A stretch of DNA of 64,000 bases from Pseudoxanthomonas sp. SE1. Its GTDB lineage: Bacteria; Pseudomonadota; Gammaproteobacteria; Xanthomonadales; Xanthomonadaceae. The position numbers and the translations under genes were made by a program. Positions 1 through 7,590 of the stretch are shown piece after piece. Location of the stretch: assembly GCF_029542205.1 (NCBI RefSeq), contig NZ_CP113783.1:1293001-1357000 (forward strand), read 5' to 3'. The notes below the pieces were generated by a model, which saw only the letters and a list, made by a program, of their open reading frames with translations, searched no databases and was not told where the DNA came from. The first letter of the stretch is position 1; every line of letters begins with the position of its first letter.

Positions 1-2409
1 CAGGTACTTCTCCAGGCCGATTTCCCACTGTTTAGCGTAAGTGGGCTTCAGGTCCGGGTTGCCGTCGGTGAAGCGGAACGAGCTCCAGCTGGCGGTGCGT
101 TTGTAGGCCACGTCGGTCAGTGCCGGACGGATCAGCGTCTCGGAGCCGGCGGCGCGCAGCAGCAGGCCGTCGGCGAGTTCGGCGGTCAGGTTGAAGCTGG
201 GCAGTACGTCGGTGTAGCCGCCGTCGCTCGACACCGGCGTGTCGGTATAGCCGGTGCTGCCGTCCGGGTTCTGCACCGGGTGGTAGCCGAACGACACCAC
301 CGAGGTGTCGACGTAGCGCGCGCCCGCGTTCACCGTGACCGGCACACGACCAAGGGTGAAGTCGAAGTTGGTCATCGCGTACAGCGCGGCGACCTCTTCG
401 TCCACGCGGTAGTACTGCGCGTCGTCGAACGGCGTGGCGAAACCGGGGTACCGGAAGTAGCCGCGGGCGAAGTCGTTGGACACCTGCTGCCAGTCGAGGT
501 CCTTCACGCTGTAGGCACCGCCGGGGACGATGTCGCCGATCCATTGCAGCGGGCTGTCGGCCAGCGTGCGCGTATTGACCCAGGACGTGTCGCCGGGGCC
601 CGGACCGGTGATCTTGAGTTCGCCGTACTGGCGCTCCTTGCTGCGGTCGGTGTAGCGGCCGCCGAACTGCACGCTGCGCAGCGCAGGCAGGAACGGCAGG
701 TCGAGCTTGCGGGTGACGTCGAGCTTGGCGGCGTACTTGTCGTCGTCGATCTTCTCCAGCGTGGTTTCATACGCCTCGAACAGGTAGCGCTCGGGCGAGG
801 CGTACATGTCGAAGCCGGCGGAACTCGCACTGGGAATGGTCTCGCCGCTGCGGCCGGTCCAGCGCGTGCGCGACGGCGCATAGGCGACGTGCTTCAGGTT
901 GGAATAGTCCAGCGTCTTCTCCGCACCGGAGTAGCCGGCCATCGCTTCCACGTCCCAGAGATCGTTGTTCCAGTCCAGCGCCAGGCTGTACTGGCCGTAG
1001 TCGGTCTTGTTGATGCGCTCCTTGCTGAGGAACTCATGCTGGGTGGCGGTGTAGGACACGTCGCGCAGCACCAGCATGCCGTACTCGGACAGGGTGGTGT
1101 CGTCGTACTCGTGGATCGTTTCCAGCGTACTGCGGCTGGAGGCGGAGTAGGCGGCGGCGTCGTATTCGTCTTCGGTCGTGTCGTAGCCACCCACCATCGC
1201 GTCGAACGTCAGGCTGAAGGTGCTGCTGGGCCGGTACTGCAACGAGGCGGTGGCGCCCCACTTTTCCTGGTCGTTGAGGTAGACGCGGTCGCCCACCTTG
1301 TCCTGGAAGATGATCAGGTTGCTTTCTGCGGTATCCGCGCGGTTGTCGATGGTCCAGCCGGTGTCGCGCTCGACCACGGCCTCGGCCTGCGAGCCGCGGG
1401 TGCCGGAGGCGCCCAGGAAGCGCGACAGCGGGCGGAAGTTGATGCCCGAGGTGGAGTCGGTGCGGTTGGTGCGCTGCGCATGCGCGAAGGAGACCAGTGC
1501 GCCCCAGTCGCCCCAGGTGTCGCTGGCCAGGAAGGCGAACTTGGGGTCGGTTTCTTCGGAGATCGAGTTATGCGCGCCCTCGGCGGAGAACACCAGCTTG
1601 CGATCGCTGTAGTCGAAGGGCCGCGCGGTGGAGATCTTCACCGAACCGGCGATGCCGCCTTCCTCGTCGGCGGCGGTGGGCGATTTCTGTACGGTGACCT
1701 GCTGGATGATCTCCGAGGCGAACAGGTCGAATTCGACATCGCGCCCGCCGCTGCCGGAGGCGGTGGCCAGGTCGTTGATGGAGACATGGGTGTATTCGGA
1801 AGGCAGGCCGCGCACGTTGACCTTGCTGCCCATGCCCTTGTTGCGCTCGATGGTCACGCCGGGCATGCGCTGCAGCGCTTCGGCGAGGTTCTGCTCGGGA
1901 AAGTCCGCCACGTCGGTGGCGACGATGGAATCGGAGAAACCCACGTTGTAGCGCTTGATGTCGACGGCCTGTTCCAGGCTGCGGCTGTAGCTGCCGACCA
2001 CGGTGACGCTCTCCAGATCCTGCGCGTCCACCGCCTGCGCGCTCGGCGTGGGTGCAGGGGCTGCGGCAGCCGGCGCGGGCGCAGGCGACGGGACGGGCGT
2101 TGCGGGGGTGTCGACTTCGATGGTGACGGTGCTGGTGTTGAGGTAGCGGTAGCGCAGGCCGGTGCCCTGCAGCAACTGCGCGAGCGCCTGGTCCGAAGAC
2201 AGGCCGGCGGGCACGGCGCGCGTGCGGGGATTGCCGGCCTGTGCGGTGTAGACGAACTGCAGGCCGGTCTGGCGCGAGAGTGCATTGAGTGCACTGTCGA
2301 GCGATTGCGGCGGGATGGCGTCGGTCGCGACGGTCGCCTGCTGGGCGGCGACGTTGGCGGTCGCAGCCTGCAGGGCAAGAGCAATGGAAAGGGCGAGGAT
2401 TCGGCGCAT
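1..2409 (-). CDS. TonB-dependent receptor with STN domain, 3' end outside window
   Basis: Outer-membrane TonB-dependent receptor; 803 residues are present and the C-terminal barrel strands lie beyond the left edge. A signal peptide starts MRRILALSIALAL. An STN domain follows at about residues 30-85 (SLDSALNALSRQTGLQF), then a Pro/Ala linker, a plug from about residue 135 (NLAEALQRMPGVTIER, NVRGLPSEYTHVSIN) and a large barrel. This is the layout of the Caulobacter-type receptors. In this family the STN domain passes the ligand signal to a FecR protein, and a fecR/sigma pair lies directly upstream on the same strand, so this receptor is probably the sensor and target of that pair. The ligand cannot be read from the sequence. 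The start is the first ATG before the signal peptide; its ribosome-binding site is weak. Confidence 0.93.
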   Translation of the reverse strand, partial: MRRILALSIALALQAATANVAAQQATVATDAIPPQSLDSALNALSRQTGLQFVYTAQAGNPRTRAVPAGLSSDQALAQLLQGTGLRYRYLNTSTVTIEVDTPATPVPSPAPAPAAAAPAPTPSAQAVDAQDLESVTVVGSYSRSLEQAVDIKRYNVGFSDSIVATDVADFPEQNLAEALQRMPGVTIERNKGMGSKVNVRGLPSEYTHVSINDLATASGSGGRDVEFDLFASEIIQQVTVQKSPTAADEEGGIAGSVKISTARPFDYSDRKLVFSAEGAHNSISEETDPKFAFLASDTWGDWGALVSFAHAQRTNRTDSTSGINFRPLSRFLGASGTRGSQAEAVVERDTGWTIDNRADTAESNLIIFQDKVGDRVYLNDQEKWGATASLQYRPSSTFSLTFDAMVGGYDTTEDEYDAAAYSASSRSTLETIHEYDDTTLSEYGMLVLRDVSYTATQHEFLSKERINKTDYGQYSLALDWNNDLWDVEAMAGYSGAEKTLDYSNLKHVAYAPSRTRWTGRSGETIPSASSAGFDMYASPERYLFEAYETTLEKIDDDKYAAKLDVTRKLDLPFLPALRSVQFGGRYTDRSKERQYGELKITGPGPGDTSWVNTRTLADSPLQWIGDIVPGGAYSVKDLDWQQVSNDFARGYFRYPGFATPFDDAQYYRVDEEVAALYAMTNFDFTLGRVPVTVNAGARYVDTSVVSFGYHPVQNPDGSTGYTDTPVSSDGGYTDVLPSFNLTAELADGLLLRAAGSETLIRPALTDVAYKRTASWSSFRFTDGNPDLKPTYAKQWEIGLEKYL

Positions 2410-2530
2410 CGTGGGATCCGGGTGGAGTGGGGTGGTGGCGCGCGATCGCTCGCGCGCACCTCCACTACGAGGGTGCACGGCGGCGATCGGGCACCGTTTT
2501 CTCCGTGAATTTTTTCTTACAGCGCCGGGA

Positions 2531-3562
2531 TCACCACGGGCCGTGCACGGGCGCACGGCGCGAACGCACGCGGATCTCGCGCGCATCGGCACTCACGGTG
2601 AGCGTGGGTTGTTCGTCAAGGAAAGCGCGCAGCGAGGCAAGATCGTCCGCGCGCAGGTTGCCGGTCAGGCGCAGCGCACCGGCTTCGCTGTCGTCCACGC
2701 GCAGCCGCACGGTGTTCATGCGGTTGAAGCGGTCGGCGATGTCGCGCAGCGGTTCGTCGCGGAACACGACGCGCCGTTGCCACCACGCCGTCATGGCCGC
2801 GACATCTTCCTGCACCACACTGACGTGGTGGTCGGCATAGGCCACGCGCGCGGACTGTCCGGCGGCGAGGTCGGCGAGCAGCCGTCCCTTGCCCGCGCGG
2901 TCGACCACGTGGATGCGGCCCTCGGCCACGCCGAAGCGCGCCTGGTCGCGCTGCAGCGACACGTCGAAGGTGGTGCCGATGTCGCGCACTTCCAGTCCGG
3001 CGGCGTGCACGGTGAACGGGCGGCGATCCGCGGCGACCACGAAACTCGCCTGGCCGCGCGCCAGTTCGATGCGCCGGCGCAACAGGCCGACGGTCACGGT
3101 GACGTCGCTTTCCGCGTTGAGGTGCATCACCGTGCCGTCTTCCAGCGTGACCATGCGTGGGGCACCCTGCGCGGCGATGTAGTGGCGCGTCGAAGGCAGC
3201 GCCGCATGCACCGCGATACCGATGCCGAGCAGCAGGGCAGCGGCGGTCGCGATGCGCGGCAGGCGCCGCGGTGGTGCGCGCGCGGCGCGTGGACGCGCCG
3301 GGCGCAGGGGCAGCGGAACGACGTTGTCGCGTACGCCCGGTACGGCGGCGTCCGCCGGCAGTCCACGCACGGCATCGCCGATCTCGGCGGCGACCCGGGC
3401 GATGGCCAGGTATTCGCGCAGGTGCACGGGCGAGGCCACCAGCCATGCCATGAAACGCTGCTGGTCGTCCGGGCCCAGCGCGCCCTCGCGCTGCATCACG
3501 TGCCAGTGCGCGGCTTCGCGGGTGGCGGCGGACGTGCCGGGCGGGAACAGGGGCGTGGCCAT
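2531..3562 (-). CDS. FecR-family anti-sigma factor
   Basis: Membrane anti-sigma regulator expected to hold the neighbouring ECF sigma factor until the TonB receptor reports ligand. About 90 cytoplasmic N-terminal residues (HWHVMQREGALGPDDQQRF) match the FecR N-terminal helices. One membrane helix lies near residues 105-120 (TAAALLLGIGIAVHAAL). The periplasmic FecR domain follows (LEDGTVMHLNAESDV, DIGTTFDVS), and an STN-like segment ends the protein (LRDIADRFNRMNTVRLRV). Its ATG shares one base with the sigma stop codon (TGATG), implying translational coupling; a GTG three bases upstream is an alternative start. The receptor gene begins 121 bp downstream. Confidence 0.92.
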   Translation of the reverse strand: MATPLFPPGTSAATREAAHWHVMQREGALGPDDQQRFMAWLVASPVHLREYLAIARVAAEIGDAVRGLPADAAVPGVRDNVVPLPLRPARPRAARAPPRRLPRIATAAALLLGIGIAVHAALPSTRHYIAAQGAPRMVTLEDGTVMHLNAESDVTVTVGLLRRRIELARGQASFVVAADRRPFTVHAAGLEVRDIGTTFDVSLQRDQARFGVAEGRIHVVDRAGKGRLLADLAAGQSARVAYADHHVSVVQEDVAAMTAWWQRRVVFRDEPLRDIADRFNRMNTVRLRVDDSEAGALRLTGNLRADDLASLRAFLDEQPTLTVSADAREIRVRSRRAPVHGPW

Positions 3563-4107
3563 CACGCGGTCCCCATCGCGCGGCGGCAGACGGCCAGGCC
3601 GCGCACCACGTGTTTCTTCACCATGTGCGGCGATACGCCCAGGCGCTCGCCGATCTGGCGGTAGGTCAGGCCGTCGCGGTACTGCATGACGAGGACGGCG
3701 CGCGTGCGCGCCGGCAGGGTCGCGAGCAGGGCCTGCATGTGCTGCCGGCGCTGGGCGCGTTCGGTCGCGTCTTCCACGCCTTCCGCGTGGGTGACCAGGG
3801 CCGCCACCTGCTCGACATCTTCCATCGGCACGGGCGTGCGTTGCCGGCGCGCGGCCTGTTCGCGCGCCAGGTTCAGCGCCACGGTGAACAGATAGGCCTC
3901 GGGGTTGGCGATCTGCTCGCCCTGGCCCTGGTGCGCACGCAACAGGCGCAGGTAGGTTTCCTGCACCAGGTCCTCGGCTTCGTCGTTAGCGCCGCGACGG
4001 GCGAAGAACCCACGCAGCGCCGGTGCCTGGTCCGTGAACACGCGGGTGAGTGCGCGGAGCGCGTGTTCGGCCAAGGTCCCGTCCCACGCCGTCGGAGAGG
4101 GCGGCAA
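3562..4107 (-). CDS. FecI-type ECF sigma factor
   Basis: Sigma-70 factor of the extracytoplasmic-function class, 181 residues if read from the TTG at 4107. Region 2 is visible as EAEDLVQETYLRLLR and EAYLFTVALNLAREQ. Region 4 has the helix-turn-helix LTYRQIGERLGVSPHMVKKH. Length and motifs fit the FecI group, whose members activate a TonB receptor gene when freed by FecR; both partners follow on the same strand. No ATG precedes region 2 in this frame, so the start is TTG 4107 or a slightly later TTG/GTG; that choice is uncertain. The 42-bp gap after the small upstream gene allows read-through from the dehydroquinase-like pair. Confidence 0.9.
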   Translation of the reverse strand: MPPSPTAWDGTLAEHALRALTRVFTDQAPALRGFFARRGANDEAEDLVQETYLRLLRAHQGQGEQIANPEAYLFTVALNLAREQAARRQRTPVPMEDVEQVAALVTHAEGVEDATERAQRRQHMQALLATLPARTRAVLVMQYRDGLTYRQIGERLGVSPHMVKKHVVRGLAVCRRAMGTA

Positions 4108-4149
4108 GGTACGCGGTGAGGATGACGGTTCGGTGACATGCGCCCGACA

Positions 4150-4368
4150 TCAGAGGCGGCTGACGCTGCGCAGACGTATCGCGGCGGCGGCCACGCCCTG
4201 CTGTGCAGCCGCGAGCGTGCGCAGTGCCTGCACGACCGCGCCCGGTGTCGCGCAGGCCAGCGCCACCTGGCCCCAGGCGATGCATTGGCCCGCGTCGTAG
4301 ACCTCGTAGTCGGCGAAATAGTGGCGGGTCTTCGTGGCGTCGACCAGGTCAGGTGCCGACGTGCACAT
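4150..4368 (-). CDS. Small uncharacterised protein overlapping the preceding gene
   Basis: Open frame of 72 codons starting MCTSAPDLVDATKTRHYF and ending AAIRLRSVSRL. The ATG at 4368 lies inside the last 20 bases of the dehydroquinase-like gene (stop at 4349), a typical coupled arrangement, and the frame runs to 42 bp before the sigma gene. The middle is Ala-rich and mildly hydrophobic (GQVALACATPGAVVQAL), probably helical. No family is recognised. It is called because it fills an otherwise empty gap on the operon strand and has a balanced composition around YFADYEVYDAGQCIAWGQ. It could still be a chance frame. Confidence 0.5.
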   Translation of the reverse strand: MCTSAPDLVDATKTRHYFADYEVYDAGQCIAWGQVALACATPGAVVQALRTLAAAQQGVAAAAIRLRSVSRL

Positions 4369-4789
4369 CGCACTCGCATTCTGCGTAGCCAAGCTGTTCC
4401 AGTGCGATCTCCAATGCCAGGGCGTAGCTGCGCGCGCCGTAGCCGTCGACCACCGCGAGACGGCGGCCGGCGGTGGTGGGCAGGCTGCCCTCATCGAGAT
4501 CGTCATGCACTTCCACATACGGATGGGCGAGGCCCTGCACGGCACGCTGCAGCAGCGGATGGTCGGTGAGCGCACCGGGGTCGAGCAGGGTGGCGCGCAC
4601 ACCCCATTCGTTCGCCAGGCGCAGCGCGGTCAGCACGTCCGTGATGGAGCCGCAACTGCGCACGGCCAGCGTCTGGCCTGCGCAACCGGCCCGCTGCACC
4701 AGCGCGCCGAGCACCGACGGTGGCAGAGGACGCGCTGGCGAGGCGAGGTTGTCGTGGCGCTCGGGACCACGGATGACGAGAATGGACAT
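4349..4789 (-). CDS. Type II 3-dehydroquinase-like protein, catalytically degenerate (copy 2)
   Basis: Protein of 146 residues with the outline of type II dehydroquinate dehydratase (AroQ fold): beta-1 MSILVIRGP, the LLDPGALTDH segment matching the family's INPAALTHTS, PYVEVHDD matching VEVHLSN, and GYGARSYALALEIAL matching the C-terminal helix. The catalytic Arg/Tyr lid (RxxxYG) is absent, the active-site Asn is Asp, the following His is displaced, and the substrate Arg after VEVH is not evident; only the VEVH histidine remains. It is therefore unlikely to be a working dehydroquinase. The ATG at 4789 is chosen because AGGAG lies six bases upstream. It follows its sister gene by 13 bp. Confidence 0.8.
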   Translation of the reverse strand: MSILVIRGPERHDNLASPARPLPPSVLGALVQRAGCAGQTLAVRSCGSITDVLTALRLANEWGVRATLLDPGALTDHPLLQRAVQGLAHPYVEVHDDLDEGSLPTTAGRRLAVVDGYGARSYALALEIALEQLGYAECECDVHVGT

Positions 4790-4802
4790 GAGAGGCTCCT
4801 GG

Positions 4803-5243
4803 TCAGGCATGGAAGGGCTCCGCGGCGTGCGTATGGCCCGCGCGGCGCAGCGCGATGTCGAGCGCCAATGCGTACGCGCGCGGCAGGTCGTCCCGCAGGA
4901 TCACGGTGACCAGCGGTGCGTGCCGTGGGTGCACGCGGGGCTCCAGCGCATGCGTGGCGTCGTCGTGCACTTCGATGTACGGCGACGGCAGGTCGTCGAG
5001 CGCGTCGCGCAGGGCCCGCCTCTGCGTGACGCCGTCGAGCGCAAGGTCGCCGATATCCAGCAGCAGCATGTCGCTGTGCGCGATGTGCGCACGACGCAGG
5101 CAGGACAGCAGGTCGCGCATCGTCGCGAAGGTACGGCAGCGCAGGCGCTGCCCGGCAGCATGCGCGCGTTCGCGCAGCGGAGGGTCGAGGGAGGAGGCGT
5201 CGGGAAGCGCGGCATGCGGGCCACGCAGGATCAGGATGGACAT
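4803..5243 (-). CDS. Type II 3-dehydroquinase-like protein, catalytically degenerate (copy 1)
   Basis: Also 146 residues from MSILILRGP, the same length as the downstream copy and alignable from end to end: LLLDIGDLALDG, SPYIEVHDD and DDLPRAYALALDIAL occupy the same positions. The family's flexible RxxxYG loop and active-site Asn are missing, while the EVH histidine is kept. Divergence between the copies is high outside the core strands, so the duplication looks old. It is the first gene of a probable run of this protein, its sister, a 72-residue protein, the ECF sigma and fecR. A ligand-binding or scaffold role is possible. The start is set by comparison with the sister protein; no strong ribosome-binding site was seen. 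Confidence 0.78.
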   Translation of the reverse strand: MSILILRGPHAALPDASSLDPPLRERAHAAGQRLRCRTFATMRDLLSCLRRAHIAHSDMLLLDIGDLALDGVTQRRALRDALDDLPSPYIEVHDDATHALEPRVHPRHAPLVTVILRDDLPRAYALALDIALRRAGHTHAAEPFHA

Positions 5244-5349
5244 GCATCGGGTCGTGGCGCACATCGCGTGCAGTGGGGCCACGATAGGTCCGTGCCGCGT
5301 AACGGCTCCATGCGCTTCGGCGCCGGGTGCGTAAAGAACGCGTAGCGTT

Positions 5350-5985
5350 TCAGCGCTGCGCGATCAATATCGCGCCGGCCAGCGCCAAGGCCGCGGCCCA
5401 TGCCGCGTCGGACGTGCATGCGCGATGCCACCACGCGCCGCGGCAGACACCGGTGGCGATGAGCTGGATGGTCGCGAGCATGGCCAGCAGATGCAGGCCG
5501 ACGGCCGCCAACATCAGCAACAGCGAACCGGTGGCGGTGATCGCGCGCGCAGGCGCTTCCGCCATGCACAGCGGGACCAGTGCGGGCACCAGCATGAAGC
5601 CGCTGCCGTGTGCGGCGCCCGTCAGGCAGGACCAGGCGGCCAGGTCCACGCGTGATCGGCGGACGACCCGCGATGGAGGGGAGGATGTGATGCGCGCACG
5701 CCGTATCAGTCGCCACGCCGCGAGTGCAAGCAGACATCCGCCCGCCACGATCTGCATGCGCTGTGGCGCCAGCCGCACGCCCTGCATCACCAGTGCCACG
5801 ACCAGCGCCACCGACAGCGCATGTCCTGCGGCGATGGGCAGCAGCGCGCGCCGCACGTCGCGCGCATCGCCGCTGCGGCTCGCTTGTGCCGCGGCGAACA
5901 GCCAGCCGTTCGCCGGACTCAGGCCATGGAGCGCTCCGAGACCGGCGACGGCGAGCCACGGCCACCAGGCGTCGGGCAGCGACAT
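5350..5985 (-). CDS. Polytopic membrane protein, function unknown
   Basis: 211 residues, mostly hydrophobic, with about six membrane segments. Three segments carry a conserved-looking His: LGALHGLSPANGW, IAAGHALSVALV and LTGAAHGSGFMLVP. Histidines in helices recall metal-ion transporters such as the HupE/NiCoT group, but the diagnostic HX4DH motif is absent, so this is only a hint. A loop rich in Arg and Ser (RARITSSPPSRVVRRSR) separates the two halves. It starts 12 bp after the DUF899 gene on the same strand and is probably co-transcribed with it. Confidence 0.7.
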   Translation of the reverse strand: MSLPDAWWPWLAVAGLGALHGLSPANGWLFAAAQASRSGDARDVRRALLPIAAGHALSVALVVALVMQGVRLAPQRMQIVAGGCLLALAAWRLIRRARITSSPPSRVVRRSRVDLAAWSCLTGAAHGSGFMLVPALVPLCMAEAPARAITATGSLLLMLAAVGLHLLAMLATIQLIATGVCRGAWWHRACTSDAAWAAALALAGAILIAQR

Positions 5986-5997
5986 GATGGCGTGGCG

Positions 5998-6762
5998 TCA
6001 GGGCTTCGCCGCGCAGCATCCGCCGGCCGCGCCGAGCGGCGCCGCATCGTAGCGGTCGTGGTGGCGCACCCAGGCCATCGGGTAGTCCTCGGCGTCTTCA
6101 TTGCGCCCGTGCGGGGTGAGGTCCAGCAGCGCGTAGGTGTGCATCATCGTTTCCACGCCACGGCCGTAACGCGAATAGGTGTGGAAGACCTCGCCGGCGT
6201 CGTCGCGCACGAACACACTGATGCCGGGGGCTTCCTCGTGCGGGAACGGTTGCCGCGTGTAGTTGTAGTCCACCATGCCGCGCGACATTTCCTCCTGGCT
6301 GAAGTTGACGCCGAAGTCGTGGTTGAACGTGGAGCCATGCGAGGACACCCACGGGAAGGTCCAGCCCATGCGATGGCGGAAGGCTTCGATATCGGCCAGT
6401 GGTGCGCGCGAGACGGCGACGAGGGTGAGGTCGCGCTGGGCGAGGTGGACGAGCGCGCCGGCGTGGTGGTCGGCCATGAAGGAGCAGCTCTTGCAGCCCT
6501 GTTCCCAGCCGGGCGCGAACATGAAGTGCTGCACCATCAACTGGCGGCGGCCGTCGAACAGGTCGGCCAGCGTGCGCGTGCCCTGCGGTGTGTCGAACGT
6601 GTAGGGCGTGTCCACATGCACCCATGGCAGGGAACGGCGTTCGCGCGCGATCTGGTCGTGCAGGCGGGTGAGTTCCTTCTCGCGCGTGAGCAGCGCGAGG
6701 CGGGCGGTGCGCCATGCGTCGCGGGTGACGATGGCGGGCGTGTCGTGGGCAAGCGTGTCCAT
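5998..6762 (-). CDS. DUF899 family thioredoxin-like protein
   Basis: 254-residue DUF899 protein. Typical family features are RREKELTRLHDQIARERR-type N-terminal helices, then LADLFDGRRQLMVQHFMF, the CxxC site in EQGCKSCSFMAD, and LTLVAVSRAPLADIEAF. The fold is thioredoxin-like, and members are thought to be soluble redox proteins. A Cys-rich tail ends the protein (AAGGCCAAKP). The start MDTLAHDTPA is the last ATG before the conserved helix. A beta-propeller gene lies 119 bp upstream and a membrane protein 12 bp downstream, all on the minus strand. The substrate is unknown. Confidence 0.85.
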   Translation of the reverse strand: MDTLAHDTPAIVTRDAWRTARLALLTREKELTRLHDQIARERRSLPWVHVDTPYTFDTPQGTRTLADLFDGRRQLMVQHFMFAPGWEQGCKSCSFMADHHAGALVHLAQRDLTLVAVSRAPLADIEAFRHRMGWTFPWVSSHGSTFNHDFGVNFSQEEMSRGMVDYNYTRQPFPHEEAPGISVFVRDDAGEVFHTYSRYGRGVETMMHTYALLDLTPHGRNEDAEDYPMAWVRHHDRYDAAPLGAAGGCCAAKP

Positions 6763-6818
6763 GGCGGGATTCCGGTCCTGGTGGTGGGAGGTGGGCGGCG
6801 CGGCATGCGTCGCCCCTG

Positions 6819-6839
6819 CCGATGCCGGAGGGGCATCGG
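6819..6839 (-). other. Hairpin between propeller and DUF899 genes
   Basis: Perfect inverted repeat CCGATGCC / GGCATCGG with a five-base loop. No T-run follows on either strand, so it is a weak terminator at most; it may instead trim expression between the two genes. Confidence 0.3.
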
Positions 6840-6881
6840 GTTGCGGAACAGAACGATGTGCCGCGTGATGCGGCGGGTGCG

Positions 6882-7556
6882 TCAGGCGGTGCGTGCGGGC
6901 CTGCGCACCGCGCGGAGCTTGCCGCTGGGGCCGCCGCCGCAATAGAACAGGTCGGCACCGTCGGATTCCAGGCCGCTGATGTGCGCGCCCGCCGGCATGT
7001 CGAGGCGTTCCAGCACGCGTCCGTCGCGCGGGTCGATGCGGCGAAGGTCGCTGTCGTCGCCATCCCAGGTGGCGTGCCACAGGTCGCCGTCGACCCAGGA
7101 AACGCCGGTGACGAAGCGATCGGACGCGAGGGTGCGCAGGATCTTGCCGGTGTCCGGATCGATCTGGTGGATGCAGCGATCGCGGTACTGGCCCACCCAC
7201 AGGCTGCCTTCGGCCCAGGCCATGCCGGAGTCGCGGCCTGCGCCGGGCGCGGGAATCGATGACACCACGGCGCCGGTGGCCGGGTCGATCTTGTCGATGC
7301 GGGCTTCGGCGAGCTGGTAGAGATGCGTGCCGTCGAAGGCGGTACCGGCATCGCCGGGACGGTCGATGCTGCGGACGACGTCGCCGCTGGCGGGTTCGAT
7401 GGCCAGGATGCGTTCGCTGGTGGCGGCCCAGACATGGTGGCCGTCGTGGGTCACGCCATGGATGCTGGGCGCACCCTCGAATGGTCCGTATTCGCGGACG
7501 ATCTCCGCCGTGCGTGCCGGTGCGGCATGGCGGGGGGTGGAGGCGGTGTCGTTCAT
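6882..7556 (-). CDS. Beta-propeller protein (glutamine cyclotransferase / vgb-like repeats)
   Basis: 224 residues made of repeated units of the type GTHLYQLAEARIDKIDPATG, GSLWVGQYRDRCIHQIDPD and GDLWHATWDGDDSDLRRIDP. Such repeats form the blades of a small propeller, as in the glutaminyl cyclotransferase and streptogramin-lyase superfamilies. No signal peptide is visible (MNDTASTPRHAAPARTAEIV), so it is probably cytoplasmic. An HTH regulator gene lies 34 bp upstream and a DUF899 gene downstream, all on the same strand, suggesting one regulated unit. The enzymatic role, if any, is unknown. Confidence 0.75.
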   Translation of the reverse strand: MNDTASTPRHAAPARTAEIVREYGPFEGAPSIHGVTHDGHHVWAATSERILAIEPASGDVVRSIDRPGDAGTAFDGTHLYQLAEARIDKIDPATGAVVSSIPAPGAGRDSGMAWAEGSLWVGQYRDRCIHQIDPDTGKILRTLASDRFVTGVSWVDGDLWHATWDGDDSDLRRIDPRDGRVLERLDMPAGAHISGLESDGADLFYCGGGPSGKLRAVRRPARTA

Positions 7557-7590
7557 GCGGAACTCCGGATGCGGTGGGTGTGTGGCCAAT

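Noticed and set aside
280..2508. A 742-codon plus-strand open frame opposite the TonB receptor
   Set aside because: It is antisense to a receptor with clear STN, plug and barrel sequence; its translation is Val/Gly/Arg-rich with no domain, as expected for GC-rich shadow frames.
2410..2530. A specific ECF promoter for the TonB receptor gene
   Set aside because: An A-rich block (AAGAAAAAATT on the minus strand) and a CCTC...GAGG dyad are present, but no -35/-10 pair could be assigned with confidence.
4349..5243. Calling the pair aroQ (3-dehydroquinate dehydratase)
   Set aside because: The lid Arg/Tyr and the active-site Asn are missing in both proteins, so the enzyme name would mislead.
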